A DNA stretch of 33,920 nt, taken from VRUB01 sp046758085 (GTDB lineage: Bacteria > Pseudomonadota > Gammaproteobacteria > Acidiferrobacterales > SPGG2). The stretch is taken from positions 1 through 33,920 of the forward strand of contig JBHHZP010000023.1 of assembly GCA_046758085.1 (NCBI GenBank), in the 5' to 3' direction. Both the position numbers and the translations under genes were made by a program. Below are positions 18,985-26,838 of the stretch, one piece after another (the stretch's first letter is position 1; every line of letters starts with the position of its first letter). Under the pieces are notes generated by a model. It worked only from the letters and a program-made list of their open reading frames with translations, was not told the DNA's origin and did not search any database.

Positions 18985-19521
18985 ATGTTTTTCAGAGACT
19001 TCACAGCAGTGAATGGTCCAGCATCAATGTCCTTTCATCTGGGCGAGCAGCAGGCCCAAGAGCGGTGGCGAACCGCCCGATTGTGGGATCACAAACGGCG
19101 AGCTCAGCTGCTGTGGCAACGCATTCCTGCAGAGTTACATTCCCGGCTTGAAGCTGTTCCATTCTTCTTCCTCGCCACTAGCGATGCCGAAGGCCAGTGC
19201 GATTGCTCCTTCAAGGGAGGTGGGCCAGGTTTGATCCGAATTTTGAACCCGCGAAAGTTTGCCTTCCCGGATTACGACGGCAATGGCGCCTTTATGAGCT
19301 TAGGCAACATTTTGGTGAACCCGCACATAGGATGCCTGTTTATTGATTTCTCCGACGGTGCGCGGTTACGGGTTAATGGGAGGGCTACGATACATGATCA
19401 AGACGAAGCCTTGAAACTGTTTCCGAAAGCAAAACGCGTCGTAGTCGTCGACGTTGAACAGGTCGTTCCAAATTGTACGAACTATGTTCCCAGGCTGTTT
19501 CCGGTGGATCAGTATTATTAA
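18985..19521 (+). CDS. pyridoxamine 5'-phosphate oxidase-like flavin split-barrel protein
   Basis: The 178-residue protein belongs to the PPOX-like FMN-binding split-barrel superfamily. Diagnostic segments are FFFLATSDAEGQCDCSFKGG (about 60-80), LNPRKFAFPDYDGNGAFMSL and NILVNPHIGCLFIDF, followed by LRVNGRATIHD. In this family these residues form the beta-barrel and flavin phosphate contacts. Members use FMN, F420, heme or biliverdin, so the cofactor is open. The ATG at 18985 has GAGG seven bases upstream; a GTG two codons earlier is an alternative. The radical SAM gene starts 31 bases after this stop with a good ribosome binding site, so the two probably form one transcript. Confidence 0.82.
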   Translation: MFFRDFTAVNGPASMSFHLGEQQAQERWRTARLWDHKRRAQLLWQRIPAELHSRLEAVPFFFLATSDAEGQCDCSFKGGGPGLIRILNPRKFAFPDYDGNGAFMSLGNILVNPHIGCLFIDFSDGARLRVNGRATIHDQDEALKLFPKAKRVVVVDVEQVVPNCTNYVPRLFPVDQYY

Positions 19522-19552
19522 AAGAGCCGTTACAACTCAGGAGACTCTTCTT

Positions 19553-20539
19553 ATGAGCCGACCCTATCGAATTGCCGTAAATGTGGAATGGACCAGCAAA
19601 TGCAATGCCCGGTGCATCATGTGTCCACGTGATGAGATTCAGCATGCTCAACTGATGAATGCCCGGATATTTGAGCAGGTGCTCGGACGTTTATCCTCGG
19701 ATGACGCGTTTCGTGCAGTGATTGCCGGATTCGGAGAACCTACAACACACCCCCGCTTCATGGACTATATAGAGGTCACTCGCAACCATCCCGTTTCTTT
19801 CGATTTGGTTAGCAATGGTCAGCAGCTTGACCCAGAACGCTTGCAACACCTGGATGGTGCAATTGGTATGTTGATTATATCTTTCTCTAGCATTGGGCCT
19901 TCAGTATACAAGAATGTACACATCAACCTTGATCAGGAAAGAGTAATGAGAAATATCATTCTGGCGCAGCGACTACTCCGCCGGACGCAACTTGCTATCA
20001 GCCTTACACCTGTGCCGGAATGCGTTCCAAGCTTACCCCGCACTATTGCGTGGCTTCGCGACCAAGGGGTGAAGCACCTTACTATGTCCCCCACCTTGTA
20101 TAATCGGGCTGGCAGCTTGAATGACCTGCACAATATGGCCACCGATCGGCTGAGAGAGATCATCAGAGAGTATCGATTACACTCTCAGGAATTCGATTTT
20201 ATTCCCACGCTGCGAGATACTTTCTTGCAATGGCGCCAGAACCGTTTCAAATGCATGCCACGCAACAGCGATATTTTCATCTCGGCCACCGGCCATTATT
20301 TGTACTGTTTTAATGATATTAAACACGGGCACCCGATAGGCCACGTCGCTCACATGAGCCTCAGAGAAGCGCTCTCTCAGAGAGAAAAAATGGGACCCAG
20401 ATCCGAGCTTTGTGATCATTGCAATATTCGCCATCGTTACCGGCTCAAGGAGGTTTCGCAGGTGGCTATAAGATATGCACGTAATAAGGCTATTTCAGCA
20501 ACGATGGGCGACGCACCACAAGCTCTTGGAGATGTGTGA
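19553..20539 (+). CDS. radical SAM protein with SPASM-like C-terminus
   Basis: The 328-residue enzyme has the radical SAM motif CNARCIMC (C17, C21, C24) after VEWTSK, the usual first strand, and FGEPTTHP (GxxE/GEPT-type motif) near residue 63. Four late cysteines (C234, C252 and the CDHC pair C287/C290) fit a SPASM or twitch-like domain that holds an extra 4Fe-4S cluster. Such enzymes commonly modify peptides or proteins, or build cofactors. The ATG at 19553 follows CAGGAG at a good distance. It lies 31 bases after the flavin-protein gene. Just downstream is a 17-codon gene start that was truncated. No peptide substrate gene is obvious, so the substrate is unknown. Confidence 0.88.
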   Translation: MSRPYRIAVNVEWTSKCNARCIMCPRDEIQHAQLMNARIFEQVLGRLSSDDAFRAVIAGFGEPTTHPRFMDYIEVTRNHPVSFDLVSNGQQLDPERLQHLDGAIGMLIISFSSIGPSVYKNVHINLDQERVMRNIILAQRLLRRTQLAISLTPVPECVPSLPRTIAWLRDQGVKHLTMSPTLYNRAGSLNDLHNMATDRLREIIREYRLHSQEFDFIPTLRDTFLQWRQNRFKCMPRNSDIFISATGHYLYCFNDIKHGHPIGHVAHMSLREALSQREKMGPRSELCDHCNIRHRYRLKEVSQVAIRYARNKAISATMGDAPQALGDV

Positions 20540-20592
20540 TCGTGAAACTGGAAAAGCAATACTTACGACAACTGGAGATAGGACAGCCATGA
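20536..20592 (+). pseudogene. truncated start of a gene downstream of the radical SAM gene
   Basis: A GTG at 20536 overlaps the radical SAM stop (GTGTGA), and a second GTG follows at 20542. The frame reads VKLEKQYLRQLEIGQP and then stops at 20590-20592. The overlap is typical of a translationally coupled operon gene, and LRQLEIG looks like the start of a real protein. The rest seems lost. I cannot name the family. Confidence 0.4.
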
Positions 20593-20605
20593 TGTTTCCT
20601 CCTCT

Positions 20606-20761
20606 TTACTTGGCGATGGGAATCTGGACGAGTTCCATGACTCCCCACAGGATGTAGAGCACCGCGGGGATGGTGACGCCCAGGAACAACAGCAAAAACG
20701 GATTGTCGTCGATCTCAGAGCCACACTGCGACGTTGGGCAGTGTAATGCTCTGCCGAGCAT
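20606..20761 (-). CDS. 51-residue membrane protein
   Basis: This short gene reads MLGRALHCPTSQCGSEIDDN followed by a hydrophobic helix FLLLFLGVTIPAVLYILWGV (about residues 22-41) and the ending MELVQIPIAK. The single helix with a charged N-terminal side suggests a small inner-membrane protein. It lies 84 bases downstream of the lipoprotein cytochrome gene on the same strand and could be in its operon. The ribosome binding site is weak. It may be an accessory subunit of a membrane complex, but no family was recognised. Confidence 0.5.
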   Translation of the reverse strand: MLGRALHCPTSQCGSEIDDNPFLLLFLGVTIPAVLYILWGVMELVQIPIAK

Positions 20762-20845
20762 TAGGCCAGACCGCCGATACGGCCGGCGGGTCCCGCAAGA
20801 CCCGGCCCGAGCGGGGCCGCGGCGCCGGCGATGAAGAACAGCGTG

Positions 20846-21241
20846 TCAGTTGTTCTTGGCGCCCTGATCTATCCAGATTTTGATCGTTTCAATCTCCTGC
20901 TCGGATAGTGGCATCCCATGATACGGCATCCTGATGGAGGGGTCGGTCTTGCCGGCGATCATCAGGTACAAGGAGCTGGAAATGCTCGACCCGGGTATGA
21001 TGACCTCGCCGAACTTCGTGCCTTTCATGAGGTGCTCGTAGCTGCCCAACGAGAAACCGCTCTTCTCGTATCCTTGGCCACCCGGCAGATGGCACTCGTA
21101 ACAGTTTTTTTTCAGTATCGGTCTGATGTCTGCCTGGTAACTTAGTTGGGGCTGTGGCCCACAGCCCGCAATTACCGCTAGCCCCAATGCGAACACTGTT
21201 GCGATCAAAATGCGCGAAAACGACATGGGTCTATCCATCAT
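20846..21241 (-). CDS. lipoprotein monoheme cytochrome c (planctomycete-type domain)
   Basis: The 131-residue protein has a lipoprotein signal peptide with lipobox LAVIAGC (lipidated Cys27). The single heme site CYECH (47-51) follows YQADIRPILKK, and the protein ends with MPLSEQEIETIKIWIDQGAK. The layout matches the PSCyt1-like cytochromes, whose heme domain is often found at the outer side of membranes. GGAGGGG before the ATG at 21241 supports the start. The periplasmic gene at 21310 lies just upstream on the same strand (68-base gap), so the two may be co-transcribed. It likely passes electrons to or from a periplasmic partner, which cannot be named here. Confidence 0.85.
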   Translation of the reverse strand: MMDRPMSFSRILIATVFALGLAVIAGCGPQPQLSYQADIRPILKKNCYECHLPGGQGYEKSGFSLGSYEHLMKGTKFGEVIIPGSSISSSLYLMIAGKTDPSIRMPYHGMPLSEQEIETIKIWIDQGAKNN

Positions 21242-21309
21242 TCATCCCCTCCTCGCCGAGCAAAGCTGTGAGCAGGTCCACCGCCGTAACGTGCCTCCCC
21301 GTCCACCGG

Positions 21310-21780
21310 TCATTCCGAGAACCGCCTGAGCGTGAACTCTGCTGTGCGCATCGTCTGGATTCCAGGCCGACGAACTGTCACGTGGATTACATAGATATCG
21401 CCAGAAGAGAGTCTGAACCAGTTGCAGTAGTTCAACATGCCAGCCGGTGCCGTGGGATACATGATCCTCGTCGGACCACTCAGACCGAAGGGGGCAACCG
21501 TGGCTTCCACCACGGCATCGTCAATTCGCCGCCCGGTGGATTTATCGAATAGGGCAACGACGATGTGGTACATATCTTTTCCTGTCCGGATAGCATGACC
21601 TGCTGGCAATAACTCTGCGTGATCGTTTAGTCGTTTTGCAGGCACCACTCCCAGGTACACGATCAACCCATTCGTTTCTCGGGACAACACCGCGTGCGTC
21701 GCCGTTGCCACTGGCGGCGATCCGGCCAACAGCCCCAGCAACAGGGCGCTTACCGTAGCTTTCAAGTGCCTTTTAAACAT
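21310..21780 (-). CDS. exported protein of unknown function (YtkA/FixH-like fold suspected)
   Basis: The 156-residue product has a signal peptide (hydrophobic run about residues 8-25, cleavage near ATA). The mature part is beta-rich, with GLIVYLGVVPAKRLNDHAEL, MYHIVVALFDKSTGRRIDDA and YVIHVTVRRPG. This resembles small immunoglobulin-like periplasmic domains such as the YtkA/FixH group, but only loosely. The ATG at 21780 follows GGAGG within GAAGGAGGGCG; the longer frame to 21852 was not used. It lies upstream of the lipoprotein cytochrome on the same strand. A role in metal or cytochrome-associated periplasmic work is conceivable but not shown. Confidence 0.65.
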   Translation of the reverse strand: MFKRHLKATVSALLLGLLAGSPPVATATHAVLSRETNGLIVYLGVVPAKRLNDHAELLPAGHAIRTGKDMYHIVVALFDKSTGRRIDDAVVEATVAPFGLSGPTRIMYPTAPAGMLNYCNWFRLSSGDIYVIHVTVRRPGIQTMRTAEFTLRRFSE

Positions 21781-21852
21781 AGCCGCGCCCTCCTTCTCAA
21801 ATTTCTTGCCACATCGCTCTGGTAATTGCTCCTGTACGATTAAAACATACAA

Positions 21853-21977
21853 AACCCTAACCCCCGTGGGACCGGCCCATGGTGGAGTTTTTATGCTGGA
21901 CCTCGGTTGGGATTTTTGCTGTACTTTCGTACGGCATAAGTACGGGGGCGCGTGGCGCCCGTACCAGCGATGTCACC
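21853..21977 (+). repeat. 125-bp leader repeat, copy 1
   Basis: This segment is about 93% identical (9 differences by eye) to 28511-28635 in the same orientation. It contains nested inverted repeats: GTAC-TTTC-GTAC, CGTAC...GTACG, and a GGCGC-GTG-GCGCC hairpin extended to GTACGG...CCGTAC with a small bulge. It is followed 49 bases later by the NarL-type regulator gene. It may be a regulatory leader or the trace of a duplicated promoter region. Confidence 0.8.
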
Positions 21978-22021
21978 CCCCTCCCGCCCCGGGCGTTAAG
22001 GGGCCAGCCATCCAGGGCTAG
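21893..22021 (+). CDS. possible 42-residue leader peptide before the regulator
   Basis: An ATG at 21893 preceded by GGTGGAG opens a 42-codon frame (MLDLGWDFCCTFVRHKYGGA...) that stops at 22019-22021, five bases before the regulator ATG. The regulator's own ribosome binding site is weak, so translational coupling is possible. The frame is conserved at its start in the second repeat copy, but there the substitutions (three changing, two silent) give no clear coding signal. Confidence 0.3.
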   Translation: MLDLGWDFCCTFVRHKYGGAWRPYQRCHPPPAPGVKGPAIQG

Positions 22022-22026
22022 CAGAT

Positions 22027-22680
22027 ATGGGCGAAGCGATTCGGATCCTGATTGCCGACGATCACCCGGTGGTGCGCTACGGGCTGACCCATATGCTCGG
22101 CGCCGAGCCCGGGTTCGTGGTGGTGGGGGAGGCGGCCAGCGCCGATGAGGTGGTGGAGCGGCTGCAAACCCTCAAACCGGACGTGACCGTGCTCGATATG
22201 GAGATGGGTGAGGCGCACGGGGTGGATGCCTTGCGGGCCCTGCGGGCCGTGGACCCGAACGCCCGCGTCATTATCTATACCGGCTTTGACAATGCTGAGT
22301 GGATCGTGGAGGCCGTGTATCTGGGGGTGCAGGGCTACCTGCTGAAGGACGCAGGCCCCCAGGAGCTGGCCCGTGCAATTCGCGTGGTCGGCGCCGGGGG
22401 CACGCTGCTGCAACCGGCAGTTGCCACCAGGCTATTGCGGCGCATGCGCCAGGACTCCAGCCCCGACCCCACCCTGCCCGAGGCGCTCACCGAGCGCGAA
22501 CGCCAGGTGCTTGCGCTATTGGCCGAGGGCTACAGCAATCAGGCCATTGCCAAGACCCTGTACATCAGCGAGCGCACCGTGAAGTTTCACGTCAGCGCCA
22601 TTCTGGCGAAGCTGACCGCACGCAACCGCACCGAGGCGGTGCTCACTGCGCTCAAACACGGGATCGTGACGCTAGCCTAG
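22027..22680 (+). CDS. NarL/FixJ-type LuxR-family response regulator
   Basis: The 217-residue regulator has a receiver domain (about 1-120) with the acidic pair in IADDH, the phospho-acceptor Asp in VTVLDMEMGEAHG, the conserved Thr/Ser position in IIYTGFD and the Lys in GYLLKDAG. The C-terminal LuxR-type helix-turn-helix (about 150-212) includes LTERERQVLALLAEGYSNQA and YISERTVKFHVSAILAKL. No histidine kinase is adjacent; the hybrid kinase at 30079 is in the window but 7 kb away. The gene is on the plus strand amid minus-strand cytochrome genes. It is preceded by a repeat whose other copy is joined to the tail of a second regulator of this type. Confidence 0.93.
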   Translation: MGEAIRILIADDHPVVRYGLTHMLGAEPGFVVVGEAASADEVVERLQTLKPDVTVLDMEMGEAHGVDALRALRAVDPNARVIIYTGFDNAEWIVEAVYLGVQGYLLKDAGPQELARAIRVVGAGGTLLQPAVATRLLRRMRQDSSPDPTLPEALTERERQVLALLAEGYSNQAIAKTLYISERTVKFHVSAILAKLTARNRTEAVLTALKHGIVTLA

Positions 22681-22772
22681 GTCTCAGGGTGAGGTGGTCA
22701 CTCGGGATCGGACCGTTGGCGTACGATGCCCGTCCCCCGGGGGCCGGTGGCTGTGCGTCATCGACAAAGCGG

Positions 22773-23525
22773 TCAAACGGTGTGTGCGGGCGTGCGGTAA
22801 AACCACATCTGATAGATCGACATGACCCACATATAGGCAAAGCACAGCGCCATCAGGGCACCGCTGAGCATTACCACCCACGCGAAGGGGTTGTACAGTT
22901 TCGTAAAATACCAGGAGCCAACGTCGGCGAAAATAGCAACGAATGGTGCGGCGATGACTACGCCTTTAAGCCACGCCGGCCGGACCTGTGCATGACTGAA
23001 GATCAGGCCCACGATGAAAAAGATAAAGGTGAGGCCGAACAAGTGAATATGGGACACGCGCACGAGCGTAAACACATCGGTGCCCCGGTCAAACTCCAGC
23101 ACCTTGACCACGTTGTCATATCCCTTCAAGTTCGGGATATGCGGATTGCTGCCGTCGTGGCAGATCAGGCATCGTTTGTCGATGATGGGCTTGATTTCCT
23201 TCTCATAGCCACGCCGATCTGCACCTCTGTGCACCCAGGCGATAATGGCGTTTATTTCGTCAGCGGGCAGCATGCCACGCATGGGCCCTTTTAACGCGGC
23301 TTCGAGGCGAGTGCCTTCCTTGCTCCCACCGTACGCGATGGCGATATCCTGCGCCGATAGTGATGACGGGTTTCCATCCCGCCCGGCATAACTGGCAAAG
23401 ACGTAGACCAAGGCAAACATGTAGCCCATTCCGAGTATGACCAGTGTCGCCGTGTAGAGCACACGCACGCTCAGGGGTAATTCGTGTAAGGGGAGATACG
23501 AGCGGTGGCAAGGGCTATCCATCAT
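22773..23525 (-). CDS. membrane-anchored monoheme c-type cytochrome
   Basis: The 250-residue product has a first membrane segment (about residues 22-44), a periplasmic part with one heme site CLICH (about 119-123), then three more hydrophobic segments (about 158-180, 186-203, 213-238), with FFIVGLIFSHAQVRPAW and WVVMLSGALMALCFAYMW. The extramembrane part has LPADEINAIIAWVHRGADRR, as in cytochrome c domains. Such a heme-bearing multi-span protein could link quinone-side membrane redox proteins to periplasmic cytochromes. Two alternative ATG codons (23531, 23522) exist; 23525 has the best spacing from AGGA. It ends a run of minus-strand cytochrome genes and may be their last gene. Confidence 0.78.
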   Translation of the reverse strand: MMDSPCHRSYLPLHELPLSVRVLYTATLVILGMGYMFALVYVFASYAGRDGNPSSLSAQDIAIAYGGSKEGTRLEAALKGPMRGMLPADEINAIIAWVHRGADRRGYEKEIKPIIDKRCLICHDGSNPHIPNLKGYDNVVKVLEFDRGTDVFTLVRVSHIHLFGLTFIFFIVGLIFSHAQVRPAWLKGVVIAAPFVAIFADVGSWYFTKLYNPFAWVVMLSGALMALCFAYMWVMSIYQMWFYRTPAHTV

Positions 23526-23645
23526 AATCATTCCTGGAGAGCCGGTAGTCTAAGGTGCTGGACCACGGCATCAGCCGTGCTCCTGCCATCGCGAGTATTG
23601 GGCAAGGATTAAATTGGCTTTGTTTCAGATGCGCCCAATGGCAAA

Positions 23646-23957
23646 TCATTTTGCCTTGAGTGAGGCGAAATACGCGGCCACGTCCGCCATATCCTGGTCA
23701 CTGAGCTGACTGGCAAACATTTTCATCGTCGGATTTTGACGGGCGCCGGACTTGTAGTCTTCTAGCTGATGTACAATATACCGCTGTTCCAAGCCAGCAA
23801 GCGCCGGATTCGGTGCTTTACCCTTGCCGTCAACGCCGTGGCACCCGGCGCAAGTTGCTGACTTTTGTTTACCCGCGGCTACGTCTCCACCCGCCTCGGC
23901 GGTGCCCATAGTTACCACGAGCACAAATAGGCCTGCTGCTATTAACTTGCTTCTCAT
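23646..23957 (-). CDS. monoheme class I cytochrome c (c553-like)
   Basis: The 103-residue periplasmic protein has a signal peptide (cleavage near AEA, residue 22) and one heme site CAGCH in KSATCAGCHGVDGKGKAPN. The distal Met ligand is plausible in MKMFASQLSDQDMADVAAYF. The ending YFASLKAK and overall length fit small diffusible class I cytochromes. A good GGAGGTG-type site precedes the ATG. It lies 21 bases after the tetraheme gene and resembles each of that protein's modules, so the two may be related by fusion or duplication. It is a likely soluble electron shuttle for the cluster. Confidence 0.9.
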   Translation of the reverse strand: MRSKLIAAGLFVLVVTMGTAEAGGDVAAGKQKSATCAGCHGVDGKGKAPNPALAGLEQRYIVHQLEDYKSGARQNPTMKMFASQLSDQDMADVAAYFASLKAK

Positions 23958-23978
23958 GGTTCACCTCCCAGATCAGAC

Positions 23979-25313
23979 TCAATCGCATGGAACCTTGATA
24001 AATATGACCGCCTTGGGTTGTTTGCGCGCATAGTAAGCGGCGACATTGTCTATTTCCGTGTCGCTCAGCACATCCGACATCGCATGCATCATTGGACTCG
24101 TCCGCTCGCCACTCCGATAATTCTTCAAGGCCGTTACGAGGTAATCCTTACGTTGCCCCGCTAGTGCGGGGAAACGTGGATCGATACTGTTGCCAGCGAT
24201 GCCATGGCAGCGATCGCATCTCTGTGTCCATTGCGAGGTTGTGAGTGGCTTGCGCACGACCGGTGCCTTGGGTTCCTGGGACGCGTAGAAGGCCGACAGG
24301 TTATCGATGTCGGTGCCCGTGAGTGAGGCGACCGTAGACTTCATGGCGGCATGATCGCGCGTTCCATCCTTGTAGGACCTCATCGCTTTGGCAAGGTACT
24401 GCGCATCCTGTCCCGCCAGACTCGGCGTGGCCGGATCCGTGCTATTGCCGTCCTCGCCATGACACCCTGCACAGGTGGCTGCAGAAACCTTTGCCGCCGC
24501 CGGATCGCCGGTAGCAGGCGTGGCAGCGCGTTCGGGTTTTTGCAGGGCATAGTAAAGTGCGATGTTTTCGATATCCGCGTTACGCAGTGGCGCGACCATG
24601 GAATTCATGGCGTCGTCCTCGCGCCCGGCACCTTTGTACGCCTTTATCGCAGCGACGAGGTATCGTGGGTACTGCCCGGTCAAGCTGGGCAGCCCAGGTA
24701 TGCTGCTGTTGCCTGCTGCCCCGTGGCATCCGGTGCAGGCGGCTGCCGCCGCTTTGCCGGCCTCGACCGGGTCGGTCTCCGGTACGACGAGTTCTGCTCC
24801 CTTTCCTTGCTCCGATGCAAGACGCATCCCGACATTCTTCGGTGGCTCCAGGCTCGCGTAGTAAGCCGCGGTTTGTCGCAAGGCCTCATCGCTGAGGAAT
24901 TTCACAGCGCCCTGCATGGACGGCTCGTGGCGAGCGCCATTCTTGTAAGCGAGCATTTGTCGGTAGAGGTAGTCCGCACGTTGGCCCGCCAGATGGGGCA
25001 GTTTCTCATTGGCACTAATGCCGTTCAGCCCGTGACAGCTAGCGCAGAAGGACTTGGCAGCACGCTTTCCCGCTTCGACCTCAACCGCAGATATAAATAG
25101 CTTCTGTTGACGTTCAGCGGCAACGACGACGCGCGTGGGTTCACCACCCGAGCCACTCAAAATCATAATGGCGAAAATCATGAAAGTGTGCACGATACGC
25201 CTCAGTGCCTGTCCCGCACTGGCCAAACCGCGCTCACCACCAAAGACAGCAACCCATGTTAGCCGCCCCGGTCGCAGGGCGCCCAACATGCCTTTCCAGT
25301 GTTTGCTGGTCAT
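23979..25313 (-). CDS. tetraheme cytochrome c with four class I modules
   Basis: The 444-residue exported protein is built of four cytochrome c modules of about 90-100 residues. Heme sites are CASCH (90-94), CTGCH (193-197), CAGCH (281-285) and CDRCH (366-370). Each module has a following YKNGARHEPSM / YKGAGREDDAM / YKDGTRDHAAM / YRSGERTSPMM segment supplying a possible Met ligand and ends in a YYASLEP-like helix. An N-terminal hydrophobic stretch (about 41-54) is the signal or anchor, reached from the ATG at 25313 after AAGAGG. The longer frame to 25349 was not chosen. It sits between the IS3 remnant and the monoheme gene, in the apparent NrfD operon. Its likely role is electron wiring. Confidence 0.9.
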   Translation of the reverse strand: MTSKHWKGMLGALRPGRLTWVAVFGGERGLASAGQALRRIVHTFMIFAIMILSGSGGEPTRVVVAAERQQKLFISAVEVEAGKRAAKSFCASCHGLNGISANEKLPHLAGQRADYLYRQMLAYKNGARHEPSMQGAVKFLSDEALRQTAAYYASLEPPKNVGMRLASEQGKGAELVVPETDPVEAGKAAAAACTGCHGAAGNSSIPGLPSLTGQYPRYLVAAIKAYKGAGREDDAMNSMVAPLRNADIENIALYYALQKPERAATPATGDPAAAKVSAATCAGCHGEDGNSTDPATPSLAGQDAQYLAKAMRSYKDGTRDHAAMKSTVASLTGTDIDNLSAFYASQEPKAPVVRKPLTTSQWTQRCDRCHGIAGNSIDPRFPALAGQRKDYLVTALKNYRSGERTSPMMHAMSDVLSDTEIDNVAAYYARKQPKAVIFIKVPCD

Positions 25314-25345
25314 AGCGCACCTCTTGATGTGGCTCGGTTGGTATC

Positions 25346-25627
25346 TCACCGTCGTCCTTTTACGAAGAATGCCGTTGCTTTCTTGAGAAATACCCTCTCT
25401 TGTTGCAAGCGTTCCTTCTCAGTCTCCTGTACGTTTGCCTTCTGTAGCCTCCTGCTGGTAAGTGCCCGGCCGTAATCTGGCCCCAACTCCTTTATCCAGC
25501 GCCGCAACAGATTCTCCCCGAGATCTAGGTCACGCGCGACTTGTGCAACACTGTGGCCGCATTCGGTCACCAGTCTGACTGCTTCGAGCTTAAACTCAGG
25601 GCTAAACTTTCTTCGACGTCTCCCCAT
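25346..25627 (-). mobile_element. IS3-family orfA remnant
   Basis: The 93-residue frame is a typical IS3-family OrfA: MGRRRRKFSPEFKLEAVRLV, then a helix-turn-helix (VAQVARDLDLGENLLRRWIK) and the leucine-zipper end ERVFLKKATAFFVKGRR. The expected orfB with the DDE catalytic domain is missing, and no terminal inverted repeats were found. It lies in the same direction as the surrounding operon. Its start overlaps the 3' end of the nrfD-like gene by 61 bases in another frame. It begins after a GGAGGTG site. It is a remnant, not a mobile unit on its own. Confidence 0.85.
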
Positions 25628-26838
25628 TGTTCACCTCCATCGACACCTCCATCGCGGGCACCCAAAGCCGCTGGCTCTACCCACGGCGGGAACAGGCGTG
25701 TGAGAACCCAGAGCAGGACCAGGGGGGCGGCCAACACACCCATGGCCGCGACGAGTCCCTCACGTCCCAGAATCAGTGGGTGATACACTACTAACCCTTT
25801 TAAAGTCCTCGAGATCTCCTGGCCGCCAATCACGACATTCCAGCGCATCATATATACCGACAGCAACGCCAGCAGCGCCGAGACGAAGGCTCCGACGACA
25901 AAGGCATTGCCGCGGGTCTTGGTGAATACCATGACGGTCAGAATGAGAATCGGCAGCGCGGCACCGATGCCGAACTGTAAAACGATGTAACTGTAAAATA
26001 AGGGTCCTGATATAAACGCTTTGATCAGGTGGATGCCTTCCTTGCTTTGGTAAAAGAGATTGGCAAACTCCACCACCTCGAGTAGAACGCCGAACAGCAA
26101 GAACCCCCACAGCGTCCGGGTGAGTCCCTGCACGCAGTCGTGATCGATTGCCGTTTTACGGACCAGGGATACGAGCACATAGAGCACAATCAAAAGCGCA
26201 ACACCCGAAATCACGGCGGAGAACAGAAAGATGACCGGCATCAGATCGGACTCCCACCACACCCGCGATTTCAACGACCCGAACACGAATCCGACATACC
26301 CGTGCAGGCCGTGCGCGGCAGGGATGCCGATGACAGCTAACGCGAAGATGCACTTGCGGTCGAACGCCTGAGCCCTTGGCGATACGTCATCCGACCAGAG
26401 CGTGGTTGCGTGATAGAAGAACCTTGCTAGGCCCGTGGTGCTCTGCGCCCGGGCGACGTTGTCTTCGCGAAAGGCGAAAAAAGTCTCCACAACGAGCAGG
26501 CAGATGTAGAACGCAGCAAAGTAACCGAAGGCAGCGAAGGCCGACGTCCAGTGCGGCGTTATCATCGCATTAAACGCGCGCTCGGGATGGCCGAGATGCA
26601 ACAGCAAGGGAGCGGGCACAAAAATCATGAACGACAGCGCCGTCACCAGGGCAAACCGGGCGACGGGCTTAAACGCCCGCCTCCCGAAGACATGATAGAG
26701 ACTGGAAACGGTGAAGGCACCGGCGACCAGTCCGGTCAGGTACGGGTAGACGACGATCAACACGCTCCATGGGATAACGGTTTCGTTCGGGTAGACGTAA
26801 CCGCTATAGGGAGCCACGTGAAAAAGCGATTCCATCAC
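25567..26838 (-). CDS. NrfD/PsrC-type integral membrane subunit
   Basis: The 423-residue product has about 8-10 hydrophobic segments typical of the NrfD/PsrC family, the quinone-reactive membrane anchor of complex iron-sulfur molybdoenzymes and related systems. Typical pieces are YLTGLVAGAFTVSSLYHVFG near the start, PLLLHLGHPERAFNAM, and the late VYMMRWNVVIGGQEISRTLK. It overlaps the preceding Fe-S gene by four bases (ATGA), so the pair is translationally coupled. The last residues (about GDVEESLALSLSSKQSDW) are read from IS3 DNA, so the native C-terminus was probably replaced. Core segments are intact, so it may still work. Confidence 0.9.
   Translation of the reverse strand: MMESLFHVAPYSGYVYPNETVIPWSVLIVVYPYLTGLVAGAFTVSSLYHVFGRRAFKPVARFALVTALSFMIFVPAPLLLHLGHPERAFNAMITPHWTSAFAAFGYFAAFYICLLVVETFFAFREDNVARAQSTTGLARFFYHATTLWSDDVSPRAQAFDRKCIFALAVIGIPAAHGLHGYVGFVFGSLKSRVWWESDLMPVIFLFSAVISGVALLIVLYVLVSLVRKTAIDHDCVQGLTRTLWGFLLFGVLLEVVEFANLFYQSKEGIHLIKAFISGPLFYSYIVLQFGIGAALPILILTVMVFTKTRGNAFVVGAFVSALLALLSVYMMRWNVVIGGQEISRTLKGLVVYHPLILGREGLVAAMGVLAAPLVLLWVLTRLFPPWVEPAALGARDGGVDGGEQWGDVEESLALSLSSKQSDW

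Noticed and set aside
22759..22772. 14-base identity (CATCGACAAAGCGG) with 29892-29905
   Set aside because: Too short to mean much without flanking similarity; no shared context was seen.
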